Assembly: GCA_000696115.1 (NCBI GenBank)
Contig: JJOH01000018.1
Coordinates: 1 to 64,000 of the forward strand
Direction: 5' to 3'
Source: Streptomyces olindensis
GTDB taxonomy: Bacteria > Actinomycetota > Actinomycetes > Streptomycetales > Streptomycetaceae
DNA: 64,000 nt
Shown: positions 34,754-42,022 of the stretch, one piece after another
How positions within the stretch are numbered: position 1 is the stretch's first letter
How the letters are laid out: each line of letters begins with the position of its first letter
Made by a program: the position numbers and the translations under genes
Notes under the pieces: model-generated
Told to the model about the DNA's origin: nothing
Seen by the model: the letters and a program-made list of their open reading frames with translations, nothing else
Database searches by the model: none

Positions 34754-36427
34754 CTAGTCGGTGGTGGTCGCCTTCAGGGCCAGCCAGAGCTCCATCCGCG
34801 CGTCCGGGTCGTCCAGGGAGCGGCCGAGGATCTCCTCGACCCGGCGCATGCGGTAGCGGAGGGTGTGGCGGTGGACGCCGAGGTCGGCCGCCGCCGCGTC
34901 CCACTGGCCGTGCTTGGACAGCCAGGCGCGCAGGGAGGCGACCAGGTCGCCGCGGCCCGTGGCGTCGTGCTCGTACAGCGGGCGCAGCATGCCGTCGGCG
35001 AACGCCCGTACGGCGTCGTCCGCGAGCAGCGGCAGTACGGATCCGGCCGCCATCTGCTCGTGCTCCACGAGCACGCGCCCGCGCCGCCTGGCCACCGACA
35101 GCGCCTGCTCGGCCTGCTTGTACGCGGCCGACGCGGCGATGGGTCCGGCCGGTGCCGACAGGCCCACGACCAGCTCGTCCTCCTCGCCGACCGGCACCTT
35201 CTCGCGCATGCCGGTCCGCGCCGTCTCCAGGGCGGCCGCGTACTCGGCGCAGGCCGCCACCGCGGCACCGCCGTCCGCGGCCAGCACCACCAGCCGCTCC
35301 CCCTCCGGCACGACCAGCACGGCCTCGCCGGCCCGGGCCGCCGCGGACTCCATGACGTCGGCGAGCGCCGCGAGGGGGTCGCCGTTCGTGTCGGCCGCGG
35401 CGAGCGCGGCGGCCGAGGGCCGGTCCGCGGCCCGGGCGGGCGTTCCGGCCTCGGCGCGGGCCAGTGCCGCCGAGGCCGACACCGGCACCCGCTCGGCGAC
35501 CATCATCCGGAACGGCGCGTCCAGCAGCCCGCCGTACAGGTCCCCGGCGACCGCCCGCGCGTGGTCCGGCTCCCCGGCCAGCAGCATGCGCAGCACCGCC
35601 GAGCCGATCCGCTGTTCGGCCGCCTGGAGGGACCGGGAGCGTTCCGTGGTCAGCGTCAGCAGCGCGATGGCGGAGTGGACGGCGTAGCGCTCGGCGGTAC
35701 CCAGGGCGGCGGCCGTGCCGACGGCGAGAGCCGCCCGGGGGCGCCGGCCGGTGCCGATGGTGTGCAGTTCGACCCGGTCCTCGTTCTCCGGCCCGCCGAC
35801 CACCGACGAGGCGGGCGCGGGGCGGTCCCGCAGCCGCTCCACGTCGGCGGTGAGCCGCGCGGCCCGCCGCCCGGCCCACTCCGGTGCCGTGGCGACGACG
35901 GCGCCCGAGGCGTCGTAGAGCGCCGCCCAGCCGTCGACCTGCGAGGCGAGGGCGGCCAGCAGCCCTTCCGGGCCACCGGTCTGGGCCTGCCGGGTCAGTT
36001 CGCGCTGGGCGGCGAACCCGGCGGTGACGGCCTTGTACTGGTCGGCGGCGATCGCCGCGGACACGGCCTTGCTGATGGCGAGGAAGGGGGTGCGGCGCGG
36101 CACCTCCAGCAGGGGCAGGCCCTCCTCCTCGGCCGCGTCGACGAGCGCCTTGGGGATCTCCTCGTAGTTGACGCCGACGGCGAAGCCGAGCCCGACCACT
36201 CCGGCCCCGGCCAGCCGCCGCACGTAGCGGCGCATGGCCTCCGGGTCCTCGGCGTCCAGCTTGAGCGCGGTGATCAGCAGCAGCTCCCCGCCCTCCATGT
36301 AGGGCACGGGGTCGGCGAGCTCGCTGACGTGGGCCCAGCGGACCGGCACGTCGAGGCGGTCTTCGCCCGCTCGCACGGTCAGTTTCAGCGCGGAGTGGTG
36401 GACGAGCGAGGCGAGCGTCGGGGGCAT
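34754..36427 (-). CDS. PucR-family transcriptional regulator
   Basis: This 557-residue regulator has an N-terminal purine-catabolism (PucR) domain (MPPTLASLVHHSALKLTVRAGED, SELADPVPYMEGGELLLIT, residues 1-125). The middle is a GGDEF-like or GAF-like segment. The C-terminal HTH_30 domain reads LVASLRAWLSKHGQWDAAAADLGVHRHTLRYRMRRVEEILGRSLDDPDARMELWLALKA. Family members activate purine, GABA or proline use genes in response to intermediates. It lies between the aldehyde dehydrogenase and, beyond one gene, gabT, so GABA catabolism is the most likely target. ATG 36427 has AAGG nearby; an in-frame ATG 17 codons upstream is poorer. Confidence 0.9.
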   Translation of the reverse strand: MPPTLASLVHHSALKLTVRAGEDRLDVPVRWAHVSELADPVPYMEGGELLLITALKLDAEDPEAMRRYVRRLAGAGVVGLGFAVGVNYEEIPKALVDAAEEEGLPLLEVPRRTPFLAISKAVSAAIAADQYKAVTAGFAAQRELTRQAQTGGPEGLLAALASQVDGWAALYDASGAVVATAPEWAGRRAARLTADVERLRDRPAPASSVVGGPENEDRVELHTIGTGRRPRAALAVGTAAALGTAERYAVHSAIALLTLTTERSRSLQAAEQRIGSAVLRMLLAGEPDHARAVAGDLYGGLLDAPFRMMVAERVPVSASAALARAEAGTPARAADRPSAAALAAADTNGDPLAALADVMESAAARAGEAVLVVPEGERLVVLAADGGAAVAACAEYAAALETARTGMREKVPVGEEDELVVGLSAPAGPIAASAAYKQAEQALSVARRRGRVLVEHEQMAAGSVLPLLADDAVRAFADGMLRPLYEHDATGRGDLVASLRAWLSKHGQWDAAAADLGVHRHTLRYRMRRVEEILGRSLDDPDARMELWLALKATTTD

Positions 36428-36546
36428 GAGGCCTTCTGCGTCAGGGCTGTGTGATCTTTGTGGTCTTTTGGCCGCCACGTATGAACGACCTGTGACGATT
36501 CTGCCTCACCGTACGGTCCCCGCGTACCCGCACCGGCGGGAAGCCG

Positions 36547-38679
36547 TCAGCCCCGGAGGTCCACCAGCAGCGGCGGCGCGTGCTCGCCCTGCACATTGGT
36601 CAGCGACAGCACCGCGTGTCCCGCCGGGACGCCGTGCGCCAGCTCGGACGCGGACCAGCGTTCCCGCTCGACCTGCCGCACGGTCACCGCCCGCGCGGTC
36701 GGGGCCTTGCCGGTGATCACCCGCCGCACCGCGTGCAGCGCCTTGCCCGCCGGGGTCTCGGCGATGATCTGCCGGTCGGTGACGTCCCGGGCCTCGGTCC
36801 ACTCCTTGCCCCACACTTCGGCGAAATCCTGCCCGTCCCAGGGCGTGACCCCGGACAGCGCCATCCGGCAGCCGGTGGCCCCGAGCAGCGGCCCGCGCAG
36901 GGGCCGGGCCACGTCGTCCAGGGTGCGCAGGGTCAGGACGACTCCGGCGTTGCCGGACCGCAGCCGCTGGATGCCGCGCACGGACTCGGGCGTGACCACG
37001 CCGGTCGCGTCGTCGAGCACCAGGCAGGCGAACAGCGACCGGTCCTCCCGTACGGCGACGCTCGCCGTGAACTGCGCGAGCACCAGCCGAGCCAGCATCC
37101 GGGAGGCGTCGGCGTGCCCGCGCTCGGGCAGGTCGATGCGGACCCGCACGGGGTGGTCGAGGGCCTTGAGCGTGAACGGCCGTGACTGGCCGGAGGTGTC
37201 GAAGAACCCGGCGAACGCGGGCCGGTCGAGCAGCGCGACCCGGTCGGCGAGCACCCCGCCGACGTCGCCCGGCTGCCCCATCTGCCGCTCCCGGGCGTCG
37301 AGCTCCCGCAGCAGCGAGTCCTGCCCGGCGTCCTGCAGCCCCTGCCGCAGCGTGGCGAACGGCCCCGGCGCCCCGTCCAGCAGCTGCCGCAGCTCCGGTA
37401 CAGAGGGGAAGCGGCCGTGGACGGCGCGGAACGGTCCGAGCAGCTGCGCGAGGACGGTGGTGGACCGGCGGCTGTCACTGCCCGGGTGCGGGTCGGCGAG
37501 ATCCCCGACGAGCGCCTCGGCGAGCACGGCCGCGGCCTCGTCCGGGTCGGCGGTCCCGCCGTACAGGTCGAGGTCGTACTCGGACTCCTGGTTCCCGATC
37601 CGTACGACGACGTCGTACGCGTCGGCCGACCCGAGCCCCGCCCCGGCCGCCCCGACGACGACCACGGCGGCCCGTCCGGCGAGAGCGTGCAGACACAACG
37701 ACTCGGCGAGCGGCCGGACGACGGTACCGGTCTTACCGGAGCCGGCGGGGCCGACGGCCACGAGCGAGGTGCCGAGCAGGTCGGGCCCGAGGGCCAGCCC
37801 GGCCCCGCGGTAGGCGTAGGGGTTGCGGGCGTCGTCCACGGTGGTCCCCAGCCGGACCTGCCCGGTGACCAGGTCGTGCCGGGCCAGCCGGGCGGGCAGG
37901 TCGCGCTCTCCGGAGGGGTGCAGGCAGGCGGCGGCACCGTCCTTGAGCACGGCACCGCTGAAGGTGGCCAGGCTGTGCCGGCCGGTGCGCACGCCCTGCC
38001 AGGCGCGGAGGATTCGGGCGTGGTCGACGTCCCGCATGAGCCCGGCGCGGGCGTCGGCGGCGAGCCGCTCGGCGGCGTCGGCGGCCCCGGCGGCGCGGAG
38101 CTCGTTCCACTGGGCCGGGTCGTCCTCGGGGGCCGGCTGCGCCGCCTGGGCCTCCGGCCGGCGGAAGCGGGGGACGACGAAGCGGCGCCACACCTCGCCC
38201 CAGCGGCCGAGCCGGGCCACCCCGACCATGATCGCCAGGGCGACGAGCAGCTCGTACCCCCGGTACACCAGGAACGTTCCGGTCTCGCCGAGATCGCTGT
38301 CGGCGCCGCGCCAAGCGTCGGGGACGATCAGGTCGAACGGCACCCACCACCAGTTGCCGAGGTAGCCGTTCTGCAGCAGGGACCAGATCAGCCATCCCAC
38401 CAGGAAGGCGATCAGCGCCCCGCTCAGCAGCTGCCGGGTGGGGATCGCCTCGGGTTCCTCCGCGGGCCGCGGCCGGTGCCCGAAGCGCCACACGCCCGGC
38501 GCCGCCTCGGGGCGGGGCGCGCGCAGCCAGGTGAGGAAGGCCGACCCGTCCGGCAGCGGGGGCGTCTCCGGTGCCCGTGGCGGCATCGGAGGCATCGCGG
38601 GCACCTCCGGCGGCCCCGCAGGGCGCGGCACTGGATGCGCGTGCGTACCCCGGGCCTCCTGCGTCCCGTCGCTGTCCAT
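36547..38679 (-). CDS. Membrane-anchored FtsK/TraD-like ATPase of unknown function
   Basis: A 710-residue protein with a Pro-rich N-terminus, two membrane helices (about residues 84-102, LLSGALIAFLVGWLIWSLL, and 140-158, YELLVALAIMVGVARLG) and a large cytoplasmic P-loop domain. Walker A is VGPAGSGKTGTVVRPL (about 310-317 for the loop), Walker B is probably FACLVLDDATGVV, and a later GNAGVVLTLRTLDDVARPL resembles the sensor region of HerA/FtsK/VirD4 pumps. I recognise it as a conserved Streptomyces 'ATP/GTP-binding' protein but not its job; DNA or protein translocation would fit the architecture. ATG 38679 was preferred to ATG 38715 because purine-rich AAGGG and GGGGG lie before it. It sits inside the GABA region without clear link. 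Confidence 0.75.
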   Translation of the reverse strand: MDSDGTQEARGTHAHPVPRPAGPPEVPAMPPMPPRAPETPPLPDGSAFLTWLRAPRPEAAPGVWRFGHRPRPAEEPEAIPTRQLLSGALIAFLVGWLIWSLLQNGYLGNWWWVPFDLIVPDAWRGADSDLGETGTFLVYRGYELLVALAIMVGVARLGRWGEVWRRFVVPRFRRPEAQAAQPAPEDDPAQWNELRAAGAADAAERLAADARAGLMRDVDHARILRAWQGVRTGRHSLATFSGAVLKDGAAACLHPSGERDLPARLARHDLVTGQVRLGTTVDDARNPYAYRGAGLALGPDLLGTSLVAVGPAGSGKTGTVVRPLAESLCLHALAGRAAVVVVGAAGAGLGSADAYDVVVRIGNQESEYDLDLYGGTADPDEAAAVLAEALVGDLADPHPGSDSRRSTTVLAQLLGPFRAVHGRFPSVPELRQLLDGAPGPFATLRQGLQDAGQDSLLRELDARERQMGQPGDVGGVLADRVALLDRPAFAGFFDTSGQSRPFTLKALDHPVRVRIDLPERGHADASRMLARLVLAQFTASVAVREDRSLFACLVLDDATGVVTPESVRGIQRLRSGNAGVVLTLRTLDDVARPLRGPLLGATGCRMALSGVTPWDGQDFAEVWGKEWTEARDVTDRQIIAETPAGKALHAVRRVITGKAPTARAVTVRQVERERWSASELAHGVPAGHAVLSLTNVQGEHAPPLLVDLRG

Positions 38680-38931
38680 CGCCCTTGCCCCCTGACCAGC
38701 CGCTCCGTCCACCATCAGCGAGCCAATCTAACGCCCTCCCCTGGGGAGTTCACCGCTTACATGGCCGGGTCGTGGGCAGCAGCCCACCAGACCGCCATGT
38801 CCACCCCGGACAAGCCGCCGTGCCGACACCGCCCACATGGAGCATGCCCACCCTCCTTTCCCCGCCCTAGCCTGCGAGAAAAGAAGCCAAGCGTCCGTGA
38901 ACCACCATCCGCACCACCCCAGGAGCCCCGC

Positions 38932-40266
38932 ATGACCGCACTTCCGCAGGAGCGTCGCGTCGTCACCGCCATCCCCGGACCGAAGTCGCAGGAGCTGCAG
39001 GCCCGCCGCACCGCCGCGGTCGCGCAGGGTGTGGGCTCGGTGCTGCCCGTCTTCACGGCGCGTGCGGGCGGCGGCATCATCGAGGACGTCGACGGCAACC
39101 GCCTCATCGACTTCGGGTCGGGCATCGCCGTGACCTCCGTCGGCGCCTCCGCCGAGGCCGTCGTACGGCGGGCGTCCGCGCAGCTCGCCGACTTCACCCA
39201 CACCTGCTTCATGGTCACGCCCTACGAGGGGTACGTCGAGGTCGCCGAGGCCCTCGCCGAGCTGACCCCGGGCGACCACGCCAAGAAGAGCGCCCTGTTC
39301 AACTCCGGCGCCGAGGCCGTCGAGAACGCCGTGAAGATCGCGCGGGCGTACACCAAGCGGCAGGCCGTCGTCGTGTTCGACCACGGGTACCACGGGCGGA
39401 CCAACCTGACGATGGCGCTCACCGCGAAGAACATGCCGTACAAGCACGGCTTCGGGCCGTTCGCGCCCGAGGTGTACCGGGTGCCGGTGGCGTACGGCTA
39501 CCGCTGGCCGACCGGCCCGGAGAACGCGGGCCCCGAGGCCGCCGCGCAGGCCGTCGACCAGATCAGCAAGCAGGTCGGCGCCGAGAACGTGGCCGCGATC
39601 ATCATCGAGCCGGTGCTCGGCGAGGGCGGTTTCATCGAGCCGGCCAAGGGCTTCCTGCCGGCGATCCGGAAGTTCGCCTCCGACCACGGCATCGTCTTCG
39701 TCGCGGACGAGATCCAGTCGGGCTTCTGCCGCACGGGCCAGTGGTTCGCCTGCGAGGACGAGGGGATCGTCCCCGACCTGATCACCACGGCCAAGGGCAT
39801 CGCCGGCGGTCTGCCGCTCGCGGCCGTGACCGGTCGCGCCGAGATCATGGACGCCGCGCACGCCGGCGGCCTGGGCGGCACCTACGGCGGCAACCCGGTC
39901 GCCTGCGCCGGTGCGCTCGGCTCCATCGAGACGATGAAGGAGCTCGACCTCAACGCCCGGGCGAAGAACATCGAGACGGTGATGAAGGCCCGTCTGTCCG
40001 CCATGCAGGACAAGTTCGACGTCATCGGCGATGTCCGCGGACGCGGCGCGATGATCGCCATCGAGCTGGTCAAGGACCGCGCCACCAAGGAGCCGAACCC
40101 GGAGGCGACCGCCGCACTTGCCAAGGCCTGCCACGCCGAGGGGCTGCTGGTCCTGACCTGTGGCACCTACGGCAACGTGCTCCGCTTCCTGCCGCCGCTG
40201 GTGATCGGCGAGGACCTTTTGAACGAGGGCCTCGACATCATCGAGCAGGCCTTCTCCCGCATCTGA
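38932..40266 (+). CDS. gabT: 4-aminobutyrate aminotransferase
   Basis: This 444-residue class III PLP aminotransferase transfers the amino group of GABA to 2-oxoglutarate, giving succinate semialdehyde. Landmarks are LFNSGAEAVENAVKIARAYT, VFDHGYHGRTNLTMALT, IIIEPVLGEGGF, FVADEIQSGFCRTG and the PLP lysine Lys288 in LITTAKGIAGGLPLAAV. The ending GNVLRFLPPLVIGEDLLNEGLDIIEQAF is typical of GabT. AGGAG lies six bases before ATG 38932. It is transcribed away from the membrane ATPase gene. Its product is the substrate of the dehydrogenase at 33186, and PucR may control it. Confidence 0.95.
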   Translation: MTALPQERRVVTAIPGPKSQELQARRTAAVAQGVGSVLPVFTARAGGGIIEDVDGNRLIDFGSGIAVTSVGASAEAVVRRASAQLADFTHTCFMVTPYEGYVEVAEALAELTPGDHAKKSALFNSGAEAVENAVKIARAYTKRQAVVVFDHGYHGRTNLTMALTAKNMPYKHGFGPFAPEVYRVPVAYGYRWPTGPENAGPEAAAQAVDQISKQVGAENVAAIIIEPVLGEGGFIEPAKGFLPAIRKFASDHGIVFVADEIQSGFCRTGQWFACEDEGIVPDLITTAKGIAGGLPLAAVTGRAEIMDAAHAGGLGGTYGGNPVACAGALGSIETMKELDLNARAKNIETVMKARLSAMQDKFDVIGDVRGRGAMIAIELVKDRATKEPNPEATAALAKACHAEGLLVLTCGTYGNVLRFLPPLVIGEDLLNEGLDIIEQAFSRI

Positions 40267-40330
40267 ACCGGTCGTTGCCCGCACCCGGACCCGCCGGACC
40301 GCGCATCTGAGCCGCCGTCGGGGCAGGTGA

Positions 40331-40358
40331 GCCGCTCCGGTTCCGCTACCGGGGCGGC
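40331..40358 (+). terminator. Terminator after gabT
   Basis: GCCGCTCCGG (40331-40340) and CCGGGGCGGC (40349-40358) pair with one wobble around an 8-base loop, 64 bases after the gabT stop. Confidence 0.6.
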
Positions 40359-40676
40359 GAGCGGCAGAGCCTGTGAAGAAGGTGTGCGAGGTGGATGACA
40401 GGGGGCCCTGCGGCCTGTCCTCCGCCCTGCCCCTGTCGTAGGTTCTACCCAGATGAGAGATACACCCCGCCCACAGGGGACCGTGGGTGACATCAGGCCG
40501 GGGCCTCCCCAGCTTCGACCTGGTCGTGCCCTCGCGCACACAACCGGAGCCTGAGGCTCTGGATCTCCTCACCGATCGGACAGTCGCCCGCCCCAAACCC
40601 CCCGGGGCGCGCGACGTTCCGGTCCGGACGGCCGCCTCGGAACCACCCCCCCTGTTCCGGGGCGGCCGACCTCCCT
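40359..40676. other. Intergenic stretch between gabT and the imine-reductase-like gene
   Basis: About 320 bases without a convincing gene. One short plus-strand frame (GTG 40487 to TGA 40693, 68 codons) has AGGGGA upstream, but its third-position GC is clearly lower than in neighbouring genes, its product is unlike anything I know and it overlaps the next gene, so I do not call it. The palindrome CAGGGGGCCCTG near 40402-40413 is the only other structure noted. Confidence 0.4.
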
Positions 40677-41558
40677 CTACGCCCCCTTCCTGAGCACTTC
40701 GGTCAGGGCCGCGATGCTGTGCCCTCCGTGGCCCGCCTCGGCCGCCCGTCGCAGCAGGTCGTGCAGGGGAGCCAGCCAGGCGGTGTCGACGTTCGTCTCC
40801 TCGGCCAGGTCGTCGTCGTGGGCCGCGCCCGCGAGGAAGAGGTCCACCGAGCTCGCGGCGTCGGTGTAGTCGCCGCTGTCGATCTCCGCGGCGTAGACCG
40901 GCAGCAGCGTTTTGATCATGTCCAGCCACTTGCCGGCGAACCGGACCATCGACTCCGCCCGCAGTCCCCGCGCCTGGACGGCGGCGGCCCCCTGGAAGAA
41001 GCCGACGAGCGCGGGCAGCAGCATCGCGCCCACCGCCATCTCGTACAGCGCGGCGAGATCGGGCTCCTCCCCGAGGTGGACGGTGTCGCCGCCCAGCGCT
41101 CTGAGGGTCGTCTCGTGTGCGTCGAAGACGGACCGGTCGCCGCTGTAGTAGAGCAGGGTGTCCGGTGCTCCCACGGCCGCCGGCACGTTCTTGACCGCTC
41201 CGGCGAGCAGGCGGGCGCCGAGCGCGGTGGCCCACGCGGCCGTCTCGCGCGCGCCGGACGGGGAGCCGCTGTTCAGGGTGACGAGGGCCCGGCCCCGTAA
41301 CGCCCCGGCAGCCGGTTCCAGGGCCGCGCGGGTGTCCTCGAAGGTGGTCAGGCAGGTGACGACCAGGCCGCTCGCGGCGACGGCGTCCGCGACCGACTCG
41401 GCGGGCACGGCCCCCTTCTCCACCAGCGGCCCGGCTCGGCCCGGGGTGCGGTTCCAGACGGTGGTCGGGTGTCCCGCCGCCAGGAATGCCCCGGCGAGCG
41501 CCCGGCCCATCGAGCCCAGTCCGACGACGGTCACGGGTGTGGGACTGTCCCCAGCCAT
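40677..41558 (-). CDS. NADPH-dependent imine-reductase-like / beta-hydroxyacid dehydrogenase family protein
   Basis: This 293-residue protein has an N-terminal Rossmann fold (VTVVGLGSMGRALAGAFLAAGHPTTVWNRTPGRA; WNRT favours NADPH) and a helical C-terminal domain. Features shared with Streptomyces imine reductases are LLAGAVKNVPAAVG, LLYYSGDRSVFDAHETTLRALGGDTVHLGEEPDLAALYEMAV and the lack of the catalytic Lys of hydroxyisobutyrate dehydrogenases. Where many imine reductases have Asp or Tyr, this has LYE (Glu173). The substrate is unknown, a cyclic imine or ketone being likely. ATG 41558 has GGGAGAG upstream. It is divergent from an HxlR regulator 127 bases away, with an inverted repeat in the gap. 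Confidence 0.75.
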   Translation of the reverse strand: MAGDSPTPVTVVGLGSMGRALAGAFLAAGHPTTVWNRTPGRAGPLVEKGAVPAESVADAVAASGLVVTCLTTFEDTRAALEPAAGALRGRALVTLNSGSPSGARETAAWATALGARLLAGAVKNVPAAVGAPDTLLYYSGDRSVFDAHETTLRALGGDTVHLGEEPDLAALYEMAVGAMLLPALVGFFQGAAAVQARGLRAESMVRFAGKWLDMIKTLLPVYAAEIDSGDYTDAASSVDLFLAGAAHDDDLAEETNVDTAWLAPLHDLLRRAAEAGHGGHSIAALTEVLRKGA

Positions 41559-41619
41559 GTTTCTCTCCCTCGGTCTTCTTTACGGGAGTCCATGCTGGGT
41601 GGTCGCGTACATTCCCTCA

Positions 41620-41644
41620 AGTACCTACATTTTTCTCGGGTACT
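41620..41644. promoter_or_regulatory. Candidate HxlR operator in the divergent promoter
   Basis: AGTACC (41620-41625) and GGTACT (41639-41644) form an inverted repeat with a 13-base AT-rich spacer, in the 127-base gap between the reductase and the HxlR gene. AGTAC-type half-sites resemble the TACT-spacer-AGTA boxes of YodB-like HxlR regulators. Prediction only. Confidence 0.5.
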
Positions 41645-41685
41645 GACAGTTTTGTTCGTGCAGTCCTGTTCCTGGGGAGGGCCGG

Positions 41686-42015
41686 ATGGCGAAGCGTACG
41701 TATACGTGCGGGCTGGATGCCGCCATAGCCGTGATGGGCGGGAAGTGGAAGGGGCTGATTCTGTTCTCGCTGGGTGAAGGGCCCTTGCGGTTCGGCGAGT
41801 TGCGGCGGACGGTGGCCGGTATCAGCGAACGGATGCTCATCCTTCAGCTGCGGGAGATGGAGAACAGCGGTCTGGTGCACCGCGAGGTGCACCAGCAGGT
41901 TCCGCCGAAGGTGGAGTACTCGCTGACGGAATTCGGTCATTCCCTCAATGCCGCGATGGCGCCGCTCGGGGAATGGGGCGAGGAGAATCTGGAGCGGATC
42001 GAGGCCATTCCGTGA
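41686..42015 (+). CDS. HxlR-family winged-helix regulator with N-terminal cysteine
   Basis: This 109-residue protein is a full-length HxlR regulator: CGLDAAIAVMGGKWKGLILFSLGEGPLRFGELRRTVAGISERMLILQLREMENSGLVHREVHQQVPPKVEYSLTEFG-type order is complete (winged helix about residues 15-85). Cys8 lies where YodB, CatR and HypR sense quinones, aldehydes or disulfide stress. GGAGGG lies five bases before ATG 41686. It should repress itself and the divergent reductase, which would then act on an electrophile or its imine. The next gene on the opposite strand ends seven bases downstream. Confidence 0.9.
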   Translation: MAKRTYTCGLDAAIAVMGGKWKGLILFSLGEGPLRFGELRRTVAGISERMLILQLREMENSGLVHREVHQQVPPKVEYSLTEFGHSLNAAMAPLGEWGEENLERIEAIP

Positions 42016-42022
42016 GCCGGGG

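Noticed and set aside
37417..38931. Open frame running into gabT on the plus strand
   Set aside because: Antisense shadow of the membrane ATPase gene; gabT similarity and ribosome site begin at 38932.
40487..40693. 68-codon open frame after gabT
   Set aside because: Lower third-position GC than neighbours, no recognisable similarity and overlap with the reductase gene.
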